DNA of 64,000 nucleotides from Marivivens niveibacter (GCF_002150005.2 NZ_MSPP01000003.1:248001-312000); one strand, 5' to 3'. Numbered from the stretch's first letter, positions 52,950 to 63,234 are shown. A program made the numbers and translations. Notes: generated by a model from the sequence alone, not told the origin.

Positions 52950-54252
52950 CCTAACCTACCGGCGGGTTTTATCTATCGCCGTTCCAATTGTTTTGGCCAA
53001 CATCACGGTCCCTTTGTTGGGGCTGGTGGACACGGGCGTTATCGGTCAATTGGGACAAGCTGCACCGTTAGGCGCGGTTGCCTTGGGCGCATTGATCCTT
53101 TCGGCCATCTATTGGGTCTGCGGGTTTTTACGAATGGGAACGACAGGTCTGACCAGTCAGGCCATCGGCGCAGGCGACATGGACGAAGCTTTTGCGCTGT
53201 TGAAACGGGGCCTGTTGGTTGGTTTCGGGTTCGGTTTGTTCGTCATCGTTGCCCAATGGCCGTTGTTCTGGGGGGCGTTCTATCTGTCCCCCGCGTCGGA
53301 ACAGGTCGAAACGCTGGCCCGCCAATACATGTCCATTCGGGTTTGGTCCGCCCCTGCGGCGATTGCCAGCTATGCTGTCATCGGTTGGTTGATCGCCCGC
53401 GAAAGGTCACGCGGCGTTCTAGTGCAACAGATCGCGATGAATATCGTCAACATCGGGTTGGATATACTGTTCGTGCTGGTTTTGAACTGGGGCGTTGCGG
53501 GTGTGGCATGGGCTACATTCGTGGCCGATTGGACAGGCTTGGCGGTGGGCCTTTGGTTCTGCCGAGATGCCATCCGCACGCGGATCGGGTGGCCCGCGAT
53601 TTTGGATGCCGCGCGGATCAAGCGCATGGCGATGGTGAATGTCGACATCCTGATCCGTACGCTTGCTTTGCAGGCAATGGTCGTCATGTTCGTCTTTTGG
53701 GGCGCAGCGATGGGCGATGTGCAACTTGCCGCGAACGAAGTGTTGATGCAATTTCTAACTTTGGTCGCGTTCTGTTTGGACGGCTTTGCGTTTTCGGCAG
53801 AAACGCTTGTGGGTCAGGCGATGGGGCGAGGGGACCGTAAATTGCTACGCCGCGCGGCGATTTTATCGTCTATTTGGGGCGCGATCACGACCGTTGCGAT
53901 GGTTGTTCTTTTCTGGCTGTTTGGCACCGCAATTATCGACTTTCTAACCACGGCGCCCGACGTGCGCGAGGCGGCGCGAGTATTCTTGCCCTACATGATT
54001 GTGGGCCCCTTAATCGGCTTGCCTGCTTGGATGCTGGACGGAATTTTTATCGGCGCGACCCGCACGCGCGACATGCGCAACATGATGTTGATTTCATTCG
54101 CAATCTACATTGCGGCCGCAATCCCGTTGATTGACCAATTCGGCAATCACGGTGTTTGGTTAGCGATGATTGTCAGTTGGATCGCGCGCGGGGTGACGTT
54201 GGGTATCCGCTACCCCGCATTGGAACGATCGGTCGTGCCTACAAAAGGCTAA
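52942..54252 (+). CDS. MATE family efflux transporter
   Basis: 436 residues with twelve predicted membrane helices. The N-terminal P-L-L-G-L-V-D-T-G-V-I-G-Q-L-G and the G-T-T-G-L-T-S-Q-A near residue 70 are MATE hallmarks; the second half repeats the pattern (Q-A-M-G-R-G-D near 292). It exports drugs or metabolites with Na+ or H+. It closes a three-gene unit with the two thioesterases. The stop region overlaps convergent arsC by 14 bases. Confidence 0.93.
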   Translation: MDNLTYRRVLSIAVPIVLANITVPLLGLVDTGVIGQLGQAAPLGAVALGALILSAIYWVCGFLRMGTTGLTSQAIGAGDMDEAFALLKRGLLVGFGFGLFVIVAQWPLFWGAFYLSPASEQVETLARQYMSIRVWSAPAAIASYAVIGWLIARERSRGVLVQQIAMNIVNIGLDILFVLVLNWGVAGVAWATFVADWTGLAVGLWFCRDAIRTRIGWPAILDAARIKRMAMVNVDILIRTLALQAMVVMFVFWGAAMGDVQLAANEVLMQFLTLVAFCLDGFAFSAETLVGQAMGRGDRKLLRRAAILSSIWGAITTVAMVVLFWLFGTAIIDFLTTAPDVREAARVFLPYMIVGPLIGLPAWMLDGIFIGATRTRDMRNMMLISFAIYIAAAIPLIDQFGNHGVWLAMIVSWIARGVTLGIRYPALERSVVPTKG

Positions 54253-54580
54253 GGATGTTTTCAGGTGGACGGCCTACAACAGCACGATCCCCATCGATCA
54301 CAATAGGACGTTCAATCAGTTTTGGGTTGGCCGCCATCGCTGGAATAATTGCGCTGTCATCGGCGTCTTTCAGGCCAAGTTCGCGATAGATCGCTTCGCC
54401 CGTGCGCAACAAATCGCGCGGCGACATGTCCAATTTTTCAATGACGTCTGCCAGTTCGGCTTCGGTCGGGGTGTCGGTCAGATAAAGGCGAACCTCGGGG
54501 TCGACACCGTTTTCTTGCAGCAGGGCCAATCCTTGACGGCTCTTGCTGCAACGTGGGTTGTGCCAGATGATCATGTCCAA
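54239..54580 (-). CDS. arsC: Arsenate reductase, glutaredoxin-type
   Basis: 113 residues. The catalytic H-N-P-R-C-S-K-S-R motif puts Cys at position 11, and the C-terminal [10 protein letters not shown] region is conserved. It reduces arsenate or related compounds using glutaredoxin; in this family some members are general stress proteins. An ATG two codons in is an alternative. It overlaps pyrD upstream by ten bases and is not in an ars operon, so a role in arsenic resistance is uncertain. Confidence 0.9.
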   Translation of the reverse strand: MDMIIWHNPRCSKSRQGLALLQENGVDPEVRLYLTDTPTEAELADVIEKLDMSPRDLLRTGEAIYRELGLKDADDSAIIPAMAANPKLIERPIVIDGDRAVVGRPPENILSLL

Positions 54581-55623
54581 TCGCTCCGGCCCGAACCGAC
54601 AGCTTGTTTGACCGATTCAAACCCATCGCGTTTCAACAGTTCGTCCAGACCGCGGGTAATTTTGGTCACCAACCCCATGCCGCCATAGACCAGCGCGGTG
54701 TACAGCTGAACCGCAGAGGCACCTGCGCGGATTTTTTGATAGGCTTGTTCTGCTGATCCAACGCCGCCGACGCCAATAATTGGCAGATCGGTCATGGTGG
54801 ATAGTTTGGCCAGAACGCGGGTGGATTTTTCGAACAAAGGCTGACCAGATAGGCCGCCTTTTTGGTGCGCGTGCTGGCTCAGCAAACCTGCACGATCCAA
54901 CGTGGTGTTCGTGGCAATGATGCCTGAAATCCCAGATGCGTTTGCGACTTCGGCGACATCGGTGATTTCCGCCTCGGTCAAATCAGGGGCGATTTTCAGG
55001 AAAATCGGGATTGGCCGATTTAATGCCGCGTTGGTTTCGATGACCCCGCCCAACAGCGCCGACAATGCATCTTTGCCTTGTAGGTCGCGCAGTTTTTCGG
55101 TGTTCGGGCTGGATACGTTGACCGTCGCAAAATCAAGGTTTGCAGCGCAGCGCGCCAATACAGTTGCGAAATCTTTCGCGCGGTCTTCGCTGTCTTTGTT
55201 CGCGCCTAAATTCAAACCGATAACCGCGTTTTTCGGACGTTTCGCCAGACGAGCGGCTGCGGCATCCATGCCTTCGTTGTTGAACCCGAACCGGTTGATC
55301 GCGGCGCGGTCTTCGGTCAGGCGGAACAGACGCGGTTTCGGGTTGCCGGGTTGCGGGCGCGGGGTGATGGCCCCGACTTCGATAAACCCGAACCCACAAC
55401 GGGTCAAAGGCGCAAGAACGGTCGCGTTTTTATCAAATCCCGCAGCAAGGCCCAATGGATTCGCCAGTTCCAGACCCGCAATCGATGTTTTCAACCGAGG
55501 CGAAGAATAAACTTCGGTCTTTGGGGCGATTCCGTATTGCAGGGCCTTGATCGCCAATCCGTGAGAGGCTTCCGGATCAATCTTGCGTAGGGCAGACAGG
55601 CCGATTTGTTCAATTAGGTTCAT
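54571..55623 (-). CDS. pyrD: Dihydroorotate dehydrogenase (quinone)
   Basis: 350 residues from the ATG at 55623; the longer open frame runs into the DUF952 gene and is not used. Class 2 features: an N-terminal membrane-associated helix, [17 protein letters not shown] near residue 80, the catalytic Ser region N-V-S-S-P-N-T near 175, and an FMN-binding G-V-G-G-V near 297. It makes orotate in pyrimidine synthesis. Starts on the DUF952 stop (TAATG). Confidence 0.95.
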   Translation of the reverse strand: MNLIEQIGLSALRKIDPEASHGLAIKALQYGIAPKTEVYSSPRLKTSIAGLELANPLGLAAGFDKNATVLAPLTRCGFGFIEVGAITPRPQPGNPKPRLFRLTEDRAAINRFGFNNEGMDAAAARLAKRPKNAVIGLNLGANKDSEDRAKDFATVLARCAANLDFATVNVSSPNTEKLRDLQGKDALSALLGGVIETNAALNRPIPIFLKIAPDLTEAEITDVAEVANASGISGIIATNTTLDRAGLLSQHAHQKGGLSGQPLFEKSTRVLAKLSTMTDLPIIGVGGVGSAEQAYQKIRAGASAVQLYTALVYGGMGLVTKITRGLDELLKRDGFESVKQAVGSGRSDWT

Positions 55624-55955
55624 TATAGCTCCGGAAACTGGTGCGCACCGTCGACCAGCGGCAATGGTTTTTCCCAAATAACATCCTGCATCTTTAAGTT
55701 GCGGTAAAGATGCGGAAACAGCGCCCCACCGCGCGACGGTTCCCATTTCAGGTCATCCGCCAGCGCATCGCTGTCTAGCGCGATTAAATGCAAATCCGTT
55801 TCGCCAGCAAAATGTTTTGCAGCAGTTTCAACGACCTGATCGGCAGTTGAGATATGAATATAGCCATCCGTCACATCAATCGGAGCCCCAACGGTTTCCC
55901 CATCGGTGCATAGTTGATCCCATTCGGCGGCGCGGAAAATTTTGTAAATCAGCAT
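55623..55955 (-). CDS. DUF952 domain-containing protein
   Basis: 110 residues matching DUF952: Y-K-I-F-R-A-A-E-W near the start, [11 protein letters not shown] near 30, and [13 protein letters not shown] near 73. The fold may be related to glutathione-binding or ADP-ribosyltransferase-like proteins, but function is unknown. Translationally coupled to pyrD by a one-base overlap, a common arrangement in alphaproteobacteria. Confidence 0.92.
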   Translation of the reverse strand: MLIYKIFRAAEWDQLCTDGETVGAPIDVTDGYIHISTADQVVETAAKHFAGETDLHLIALDSDALADDLKWEPSRGGALFPHLYRNLKMQDVIWEKPLPLVDGAHQFPEL

Positions 55956-56122
55956 AGCGATGTCATGCCTTTGTCATTGCAGCGGGTCAAGTGCCTGCAA
56001 AACAGGCAATCCACTGACATTTAGCTGTCACATGACTGGTTTACGCAAAGTCCGATAGGTCAGGATTTGACTCGATGGTCAACGAACGACAATCTGATGA
56101 AAATACCAACAGGGGGTCCCCA

Positions 56123-57691
56123 ATGATTAATAAACTATTTGTATCGACCTGTGCTGTGGCACTGTCGGCAACTGCGGCAATGGCCGACTATTCGCTGCAC
56201 GTTATTCACATCAACGACCTGCATTCGCGTATCGAACCAGTCAGCAAATACGACAGCACCTGTAGCGAAGAAGCGAACGCCGAAGGCGAATGTTTCGGCG
56301 GCGTGGCCCGCGTTGCCACCGCTATCGCTAATCTGCGCGAAGAGCTGGCAGGCGAAAACGTCATCGTTCTAGATGCTGGCGACCAGTATCAGGGATCGCT
56401 GATGTACACGACCTACAAAGGCGACGTTGAAATCGAATTCATGGAGCAAATCGGTTTCGACGCGATGGCCGTAGGTAACCACGAATTCGACGATGGCGAC
56501 GAAGGTCTGGCAAAACTGGCTGATGGCGTGTCGTTCCCTGTGATTTCGGGCAACATCGACGTGTCGTCGTCCAACGTTTTAGCTGGCAAAATCGCAGATC
56601 ACGTGATCCTAGAGGTCGGCGGCGAAAAAATCGGCATCGTGTCGGCGTTGGCTGTTGATACCGTCGAAACCTCGAGCCCGTCGGACGCTGTGATCTTTTC
56701 GGACGAAATCGAAAACTTGCAGCATGACGTTGATATGCTGACCGAAATGGGCGTGACCAAAATCATCGCGCTAAACCACGTTGGCGTCGTCAAAGATATG
56801 GCCATCGCCGAAGCTGTCAGCGGTCTGGACGCCGTTGTAGGTGGCCACTCGCACACCCTGTTTTCGAACGAAGAGGGTTCTGAATACGCCTATCCAACCA
56901 TGGTTGGTAAAGTGCCTGTCGTTCAGGCCTACGCCTATTCAAAATACGTTGGCCATCTGGTCCTGAACTTTGATGACGACGGTAACCTGCTGGACGCATC
57001 GGGCGATACCATGCTGCTGGATGCTTCGGTAGAAGAAGACGCCGCGATCAAAGCCCGCATCGCTGAACTGGCTGGCCCGATCGAAGAAATGAAAGCCCGC
57101 GTTGTGGCTGACGCTGCAGACGAAATCATCGGCGCCCGCGAAGAATGCCGCGCACGTGAATGTGCGATGGGTTCGCTGATTGCTGACGCAATGTTGGACC
57201 GTGTCGCAGGCCAAGGCATCGACATCGCGATCCAAAACGGCGGCGGTATCCGCGCGTCCATCGACGCAGGCGAAGTCACCATGGGCGAAGTCGTTACTGT
57301 TCTGCCGTTCCAGAACACTCTGTCGACCTTTGAAATCACGGGCGAAACCCTGCTGGCCGCGCTGGAAAACGGTGTGAGCCAAATGGAAGAAGGTGCAGGC
57401 CGTTTCCCACAAGTCGCAGGCATGACCTACACCGTTGATCCATCGAAACCAGCGGGCGAGCGTATCGTCGATGCAATGGTCGGCGGCGAAGCGATCGATC
57501 CGGCAGCGACCTATGGCGCGGTGTCGAACAACTACGTCCGCAACGGCGGCGACGGTTATTCGATGTTCGAAGACGCAGCGAACGCCTACGACTATGGCCC
57601 TGATCTGGCTGACGTTCTGGCGGAATACATGGCCGCTGCATCGCCGTTCACCCCGTATACCGATGGCCGCATCACGGTTGTTGGCGAATAA
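56123..57691 (+). CDS. Secreted 5'-nucleotidase family phosphatase
   Basis: 522 residues from the ATG at 56123, which starts a signal peptide ending T-A-A-M-A. The metallophosphatase domain has H-I-N-D-L-H-S-R near residue 30, D-A-G-D-Q-Y-Q-G near 90, G-N-H-E-F-D near 120 and G-G-H-S-H-T near 240. The C-terminal UshA-type domain has Q-N-G-G-G-I-R-A near 375 and F-Q-N-T-L near 400. It likely dephosphorylates nucleotides or UDP-sugars in the periplasm, which feeds nucleoside uptake. Confidence 0.94.
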   Translation: MINKLFVSTCAVALSATAAMADYSLHVIHINDLHSRIEPVSKYDSTCSEEANAEGECFGGVARVATAIANLREELAGENVIVLDAGDQYQGSLMYTTYKGDVEIEFMEQIGFDAMAVGNHEFDDGDEGLAKLADGVSFPVISGNIDVSSSNVLAGKIADHVILEVGGEKIGIVSALAVDTVETSSPSDAVIFSDEIENLQHDVDMLTEMGVTKIIALNHVGVVKDMAIAEAVSGLDAVVGGHSHTLFSNEEGSEYAYPTMVGKVPVVQAYAYSKYVGHLVLNFDDDGNLLDASGDTMLLDASVEEDAAIKARIAELAGPIEEMKARVVADAADEIIGAREECRARECAMGSLIADAMLDRVAGQGIDIAIQNGGGIRASIDAGEVTMGEVVTVLPFQNTLSTFEITGETLLAALENGVSQMEEGAGRFPQVAGMTYTVDPSKPAGERIVDAMVGGEAIDPAATYGAVSNNYVRNGGDGYSMFEDAANAYDYGPDLADVLAEYMAAASPFTPYTDGRITVVGE

Positions 57692-57713
57692 TATCGTTCC
57701 CCATGCGATATTG

Positions 57714-57742
57714 ACCCTCGCTGGAAACGGCGGGGGTTTTTT
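57714..57742 (+). terminator. Rho-independent terminator after the 5'-nucleotidase gene
   Basis: ACCCTCGC (57714-57721) pairs with GCGGGGGT (57730-57737), one wobble pair, followed by a six-base T run, 22 bases after the stop. Confidence 0.78.
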
Positions 57743-57772
57743 GTTTCTGCCTGTCCGCCTATATTTATCCCT

Positions 57773-58081
57773 ATGGACCACCCGCTGATTGACCTCATCA
57801 ACGCCCGCATTGCTGCGGCGGATAAAGACGGCGCCTTTGATAACCTCGAAGGGGCAGGGAAACCTTTGCCTGAATGTGCGGACCCTGAAAATTATCTGCT
57901 GAACAAGGTCGCGGAACGAAACGGGGCCGAACCCGAATTCGTCACCCTGTCACGCGAATTACGCAAAATGCGGGATGACTTGATGGGCGAATCCGACCGC
58001 ACCCGCCGCCGCGAGATAATGAAAGACATGTCGATGATGGAGGCCCGCATCGACATCGCCCGCAAGGCGTGGACCAAATAA
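57773..58081 (+). CDS. DUF1992 domain-containing protein
   Basis: 102 residues. The DUF1992/DnaJC28 pattern is clear: I-A-A-A-D-K-D-G-A-F-D-N-L-E-G-A-G-K-P-L near residue 13, then a charged helical region. Small soluble protein of unknown function. The stop is immediately followed by the ATG of the next gene, so both are co-translated. Confidence 0.88.
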   Translation: MDHPLIDLINARIAAADKDGAFDNLEGAGKPLPECADPENYLLNKVAERNGAEPEFVTLSRELRKMRDDLMGESDRTRRREIMKDMSMMEARIDIARKAWTK

Positions 58082-58756
58082 ATGTGCGGCCGTATGGCGA
58101 TCACACTGCCGCATGACGCGATGGCGCAGATGTTTGATGCCGGGCCCGCCAATGATCTGCCCGAATTTGCGCCCAATTATAACGTCTGCCCGACGAACAC
58201 GCTGGCCGTTGCGACCAGCGTTGATGGGGTGCGTCACCTGCGGCCTATGCGCTGGGGATTTCTGCCGCATTGGTACAAAACGCCAAACGGCGGCCCGCTG
58301 TTGATCAACGCGCGGTCAGAAACCATCGCGGAAAAACCAGCGTTTCGCGATGCCTGCCGTCAGCGCCGGTGTTTGATCGCGGCCAGTGGGTTTTACGAAT
58401 GGCACCGCGTTGATGGCGAAACGCCCGCGCCATATTGGGTCACCCGTACAGATGGGCAGCCGATGGTATTTGGCGGGATTTGGCAAAATTGGACGGGTGA
58501 GGGCGGAGATATGACCACCTGCGCTATTGTCACGACGGATGCCAATGCCGAAATGTCGGCAGTCCATCATCGGCTACCATTGATTCTGGAACAGAACACT
58601 TGGGCCAAATGGTTGGGCGAAGAGGGACATGGTGCCGCGACATTGATGCAACCCACCGCAGAGGGGATTATATCCCTGCGGCGGGTCGGAACTGCGGTGA
58701 ATTCCAATCGGGCCAGCGGACCCGAGTTGATCGAGCCGCTGATCGAAGATGAATGA
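58082..58756 (+). CDS. SOS response-associated peptidase (YedK/HMCES)
   Basis: 224 residues. After Met removal the catalytic Cys2 is exposed (M-C-G-R). Asn of P-N-Y-N-V near 39, Glu of A-S-G-F-Y-E-W near 105 and His in V-H-H-R-L-P near 160 complete the active site. These proteins crosslink to abasic sites in single-stranded DNA and protect forks. No LexA box was checked or seen nearby. The end abuts a convergent gene. Confidence 0.94.
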   Translation: MCGRMAITLPHDAMAQMFDAGPANDLPEFAPNYNVCPTNTLAVATSVDGVRHLRPMRWGFLPHWYKTPNGGPLLINARSETIAEKPAFRDACRQRRCLIAASGFYEWHRVDGETPAPYWVTRTDGQPMVFGGIWQNWTGEGGDMTTCAIVTTDANAEMSAVHHRLPLILEQNTWAKWLGEEGHGAATLMQPTAEGIISLRRVGTAVNSNRASGPELIEPLIEDE

Positions 58757-59110
58757 TTAGTTCAGAACGGGTTCGTCGAACGAAAATTCGCCGTTCACTT
58801 CGTTACCAAAGCTGGTTTCGAACTGCAGGACTGTATCGGTGTTGATGATCAACGAATAGGTCTCCAAAGGCGCCAAAGAACCCGTTTCCCACTGAGGCAC
58901 ATCTGTTTCCAATTCGCGCACAGCCATGACGTTTTGTGCGCTGTCGGTTTGGTTGCTAAAAATCACGGTGTCGCCTTCGTCCAGATAGGTCACCATCGGG
59001 AAATACCCGAAATCGGTGATCACAACAGTCTGTGTTACGCTATCTTCGGCCAAGGCGCCGGTGGCTGTTGTTAATGCCGCTATGGCAGCAAACGCAAAAT
59101 TACGAAGCAT
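58757..59110 (-). CDS. Cupredoxin-like secreted protein without copper ligands
   Basis: 117 residues. A signal peptide ends G-A-L-A. The remainder has the strand pattern of a cupredoxin (Y-F-P-M-V-T-Y-L-D-E-G-D-T-V-I-F-S-N-Q-T), but the His, Cys and second His expected for copper binding are absent: there is no Cys and no His in the mature part. It may be a structural relative that binds no metal. Its gene follows its neighbour with no gap on the other strand. Confidence 0.75.
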   Translation of the reverse strand: MLRNFAFAAIAALTTATGALAEDSVTQTVVITDFGYFPMVTYLDEGDTVIFSNQTDSAQNVMAVRELETDVPQWETGSLAPLETYSLIINTDTVLQFETSFGNEVNGEFSFDEPVLN

Positions 59111-59256
59111 GAACCAATCCTATTCCCAGTCTTTCACGCCCTGAATCGGGCTTTGGGTCATGCATACCCTGATATTTCGTCAAAATTGGGGCCAGAAAAA
59201 GACAGTAAAACTGGGCTTGAATCTCCCCTACAGTGCAGACTATATGTCTGCGCAGC

Positions 59257-59330
59257 GCGGGTGTTGTGTAATGGTAAGACCTTAGCCTTCCAAGCTAATG
59301 ATACGGGTTCGATTCCCGTCACCCGCTCCA
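59257..59330 (+). tRNA. tRNA-Gly (anticodon UCC)
   Basis: 74 bases with a 7-base-pair acceptor stem GCGGGTG/CACCCGC, D arm, anticodon stem TTAGC/GCTAA around loop CTTCCAA (anticodon TCC at 59289-59291), T arm ACGGG-TTCGATT-CCCGT, and an encoded CCA end at 59328-59330. It reads GGA and GGG codons. Confidence 0.97.
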
Positions 59331-59439
59331 TCAATCCACAGTTTCATACCTATGAACGTCCTGTTGCGACGATGGTGCGCTTGTTATCAACGGCGTGGCT
59401 GGCTATCACACGACAACTTTACTGACGACGATGGCAGCC

Positions 59440-61233
59440 ATGGCAAAACCACCGACCGATAACGCACAAGACCGCGCAGGATCGAAACGAATCTCGGCCT
59501 TGGCTGAACTGTGGCCGTTCATTCGTCCATACCGCCTGATGCTAGCCGCGGCATTTGTCGCGCTGACATTAACCGCGATGGTGTCGCTGGTGCTACCGTT
59601 GGCCGTGCGCCGAGTTGTCGACAATTTCGAAGGTGGCGCAACACCGCTGCTGAAACAGTATTTTAGCGCAGCATTGATCGTTGTCGGTTTGTTGGCGCTG
59701 GGCACCGGCCTTCGGTATTATCTGGTGACCCGTTTGGGCGAACGCGTGGTCGCTGACATCCGCAAGGCCGTGTTCGACCGCATGGTCACAATGAGCCCCG
59801 CGTTTTACGAAAATATTATGACGGGCGAGGTGCTAAGCCGCATCACAACCGATACCACGCTGATCCTGTCGGTGATCGGCTCGTCGGTGTCCGTAGCGCT
59901 GCGTAACCTGTTCATCTTCGTTGGCGGGCTGTTTTTGTTGTTCTTTACCTCGGCCAAATTGGCGGCGTTGGTTCTATTGATCGTGCCGGTTGTGATCGTG
60001 CCGATCGTTGTTTTAGGTCGCCGCCTGCGCAAATTGGGCCGCGAAAATCAGGACTGGATTGCAAATTCCTCCGGCTCTGCGTCCGAGGCATTGCTGTCCG
60101 TTCAAACCGTTCAGGCCTTTACCCAAGAGGTCCGCACAGCTCTGAAATTCAGTGATGTCACCGAACGCAGTTTCGACAGCGCGAAACGCCGTATTTTGAC
60201 CCGCGCGATGATGACCGTGATCGTGATCTTTATGATCTTCTCGGGTGTTGTTGGCGTGCTGTGGGTTGGTGCGCAGGACGTGGCTAATTCTATAATGACC
60301 GTCGGCGAATTGGTTCAGTTCGTTATCTATGCGGTTATGGTTGCGGGTGCTGTTGGCGCACTGACCGAAATTTGGGGCGAATTGCAGCGTGCGGCAGGCG
60401 CAACGGAACGTTTGGCTGAATTGCTGAACGCCAAAGACACCGTTGCTGACGCAGCATCCCCAGTGGATGCGCCCGAAATGAAAAACGGCGCTATCGTGTT
60501 TGATGATGTTACATTCAGCTATCCGTCACGCCAGAATATGCCTGCATTAAACGGCATTAGCTTGACCGTAGCACCAGGTGAAACCATCGCGTTGGTTGGT
60601 CCATCTGGCGCGGGAAAATCGACGGTCGTGCAATTGCTAATGCGTTTCTTTGATCCGCAGTCAGGAAAAATCACTTTGGCGGGCACAGATTTACGCGACA
60701 TGGCGCGCGATGATTTCCGCAAACAGATCGCGATTGTTCCGCAAGATGCTGTTGTGTTTGCAGATACGGCTCGTGAAAATATCCGCTTTGGTCGCCCTGA
60801 TGCCACTGACGCCGAAGTCGAAGCCGCTGCCAAAGCCGCCGCCGCACATGATTTTATCGTGGCGCTGGAAAATGGATATGACAGTTATCTAGGTGAACGA
60901 GGCGTCATGTTGTCGGGCGGGCAGAAACAACGCATCGCGATTGCTCGCGCTATTTTGCGCGATGCGCCGATCCTATTGCTGGACGAAGCAACCAGCGCAT
61001 TGGATGCAGAAAGCGAACGTTTGGTGCAGGGCGCAGTTGAAAAGCTGGCACAGGATCGTACCACGTTGATCATTGCGCACCGTTTGGCGACGATCAAACA
61101 GGCGGACCGCATCGTTGTGTTTGAGGATGGTCAGATCGTCGAACAGGGCACGCATGACGATCTGGTTGCCAAAGGCGGCCTATACGCCCGACTAGCTAAA
61201 CTGCAATTTACCGAAGGTTCCGCTGCGGCATAG
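59440..61233 (+). CDS. ABC transporter, fused permease/ATP-binding (MsbA-like exporter)
   Basis: 597 residues from the ATG at 59440; an ATG at 59431 is also possible, and neither has a clear ribosome site. Residues about 25-300 form the six-helix permease, then the ATPase with G-P-S-G-A-G-K-S-T near 390, signature L-S-G-G-Q-K-Q-R near 490, Walker B I-L-L-L-D-E-A-T near 513 and H-loop I-A-H-R-L near 545. It forms a homodimeric exporter of lipids or drugs. It follows the tRNA gene by 109 bases. Confidence 0.93.
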   Translation: MAKPPTDNAQDRAGSKRISALAELWPFIRPYRLMLAAAFVALTLTAMVSLVLPLAVRRVVDNFEGGATPLLKQYFSAALIVVGLLALGTGLRYYLVTRLGERVVADIRKAVFDRMVTMSPAFYENIMTGEVLSRITTDTTLILSVIGSSVSVALRNLFIFVGGLFLLFFTSAKLAALVLLIVPVVIVPIVVLGRRLRKLGRENQDWIANSSGSASEALLSVQTVQAFTQEVRTALKFSDVTERSFDSAKRRILTRAMMTVIVIFMIFSGVVGVLWVGAQDVANSIMTVGELVQFVIYAVMVAGAVGALTEIWGELQRAAGATERLAELLNAKDTVADAASPVDAPEMKNGAIVFDDVTFSYPSRQNMPALNGISLTVAPGETIALVGPSGAGKSTVVQLLMRFFDPQSGKITLAGTDLRDMARDDFRKQIAIVPQDAVVFADTARENIRFGRPDATDAEVEAAAKAAAAHDFIVALENGYDSYLGERGVMLSGGQKQRIAIARAILRDAPILLLDEATSALDAESERLVQGAVEKLAQDRTTLIIAHRLATIKQADRIVVFEDGQIVEQGTHDDLVAKGGLYARLAKLQFTEGSAAA

Positions 61234-61332
61234 ACTCTTCGTTTCGCTGCGTCATACTTGCGTACATGCGCTATTCTGACACATCCTGATGGAAACGGCG
61301 CTGTGGGACGCGCCGACATGGGAGGAGCCTGC

Positions 61333-63228
61333 ATGACCTATGCAACAATCGCAGATCGCGAAGCGATCGTCGCGGAGAAACCTTGGACTGAACGTAATCA
61401 GCCCAAAACCACGTTTGAATTGCTGACACGAACCGCGACAGCCCATGGGCCGCGCCCTGCGGTGTCGTATCAGATCCTGTCTGATCCAAAGTCGAAAAAG
61501 GAAACGCTGACGTGGACGCAGCTGTTGGAACAAACCTGCCAAACGGCTAACCTGTTCCGCAAATTGGGCGTCGGCGAAAATGACGTTGTCGCTTATATCC
61601 TGCCCAACGCGACCGAAACGGTTCTGACCTATCTGGGCGGTCAAATCGCGGGCATCGTGAACCCGATTAACCCCCTACTGGACGCAGAACATATTGCAGG
61701 AATCCTGCGCGAAACCAACGCAAAGGTCGTCGTAACGCTCAAAGGTTTTCCAAAAACCGATGTGCCGCAAAAAGCGCACGAAGCGGTGGCAATGGCCCCC
61801 AACGTCAAAACCGTGGTCGAGGTTGATCTGGTTCGCCACCTGTCGGGCCTGAAAAAACTGATCGTTCCGCTGATCCGTCCAAAGGTTAAACCGACCCATA
61901 ACGCGGCCGTGATCGATTTCACGACCGAAGTCGCCAAGCAAAACAAAACGCTAGATTTTGCCGATAGCACCAGCGACCGTATCGCGGCCTATTTCCACAC
62001 GGGCGGCACCACGGGCCTGCCTAAAATCGTTCAGCACAAATATTCGGGCATCGTTTACAATGCATGGCTGGGTGACCGCCTGCTGTTTACGGAAAACGAT
62101 GTTCAGATCTGTCCTCTGCCGTTGTTCCACGTGTTTGCGACGATCGTGTCGCTGGGCGCATCACTGGGATCAGGCGCGCATTTCGTTCTGCCGACCCCAG
62201 CGGGTTATCGCGGCGACGGCGTGTTCGACAATTTCTGGAAATTGATCGAACGCTACAACGTGACGTTCATGATCACCGTCCCGACTGCGATTGCCGCCCT
62301 GATGCAGCGCCCTGTGAACGCCGATATTTCGTCGCTGCGTCTGGCGTTCTGCGGGTCTGCGCCTTTGCCTGTCGAGCTATACAAACGGTTCGAAGACGCC
62401 GCCAAAATCACCATCTGCGAAGGTTACGGCCTGACCGAGGCGACTTGCCTTGTCTCGATCAACCCACCTGATGGCGAAAAGAAAGTCGGCTCCATCGGGT
62501 TCCCGTTCCCATACACGGACGTCAAAATTTTCGACGTGGTCAGCCACGAAGAATGCCCAACCGACACCATCGGTGAAATCTGCGTCAGCAACCCGGGCGT
62601 CAACATGGGCGCGACCTATACCGAGGATCGCAAGAACGCAGACCTGTATTACCCAGGCCCACTGGGCCCGACCCAATACCTGCGTACGGGCGATCTGGGC
62701 CGTTTTGATGCCGACGGCTATTTGTGGATTACCGGCCGCGCCAAGGATCTGATCATCCGCGCAGGTCACAACATCGACCCAGCCGAGATTGAAGAGGCAC
62801 TAGCAGGTCACGAAAAGATCGCCTTTGCGGGCGCAATCGGTCAGCCTGATTCTTACGCTGGCGAACTGCCGTGTGCGTATGTCGAACTGGTCGACGGGGC
62901 CGAGGTTACATCCGAAGAATTGCTGGAATACGCCAAGGCGCATATCCACGAACGCGCAGCGCATCCAAAGTATCTGGAGATCCTGCCCGAGCTGCCAAAA
63001 ACCGCAGTGGGCAAGATTTTCAAACCTGACCTGCGCCGCATGGCAATCACACGGATCTATAATGAAACGCTCGCTGCCGAAGGCCTAGCCGCCGAAGTGA
63101 CCGAGGTGATCGAGGACAAAAAACTGGGTCTGGTCGCGGTTCTGTCGAAAACCGGCGAATGCGACGCGGATGCTGTGGCGCATTGTCTGGGGGCGCACAC
63201 CCGCCCGTGGAAATGGGCCGAAGAATAA
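61333..63228 (+). CDS. Acyl-CoA synthetase (AMP-forming)
   Basis: 631 residues from the ATG at 61333 (GGAGGAG upstream). Motifs: H-T-G-G-T-T-G-L-P-K near residue 223, C-E-G-Y-G-L-T-E-A near 363, and G-D-L-G-R-F-D-A-D-G-Y-L-W-I-T-G-R-A-K-D near 455. The catalytic Lys lies in T-A-V-G-K-I-F-K-P near 560. It activates fatty or other carboxylic acids as CoA esters; chain length is not predictable. It complements the fatty-acid cluster, though unlinked from it. Confidence 0.92.
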   Translation: MTYATIADREAIVAEKPWTERNQPKTTFELLTRTATAHGPRPAVSYQILSDPKSKKETLTWTQLLEQTCQTANLFRKLGVGENDVVAYILPNATETVLTYLGGQIAGIVNPINPLLDAEHIAGILRETNAKVVVTLKGFPKTDVPQKAHEAVAMAPNVKTVVEVDLVRHLSGLKKLIVPLIRPKVKPTHNAAVIDFTTEVAKQNKTLDFADSTSDRIAAYFHTGGTTGLPKIVQHKYSGIVYNAWLGDRLLFTENDVQICPLPLFHVFATIVSLGASLGSGAHFVLPTPAGYRGDGVFDNFWKLIERYNVTFMITVPTAIAALMQRPVNADISSLRLAFCGSAPLPVELYKRFEDAAKITICEGYGLTEATCLVSINPPDGEKKVGSIGFPFPYTDVKIFDVVSHEECPTDTIGEICVSNPGVNMGATYTEDRKNADLYYPGPLGPTQYLRTGDLGRFDADGYLWITGRAKDLIIRAGHNIDPAEIEEALAGHEKIAFAGAIGQPDSYAGELPCAYVELVDGAEVTSEELLEYAKAHIHERAAHPKYLEILPELPKTAVGKIFKPDLRRMAITRIYNETLAAEGLAAEVTEVIEDKKLGLVAVLSKTGECDADAVAHCLGAHTRPWKWAEE

Positions 63229-63234
63229 AACAAC

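Noticed and set aside
59153-59425. Open frame spanning the tRNA-Gly gene
   Set aside because: It reads through the tRNA and has no ribosome site; a chance frame.
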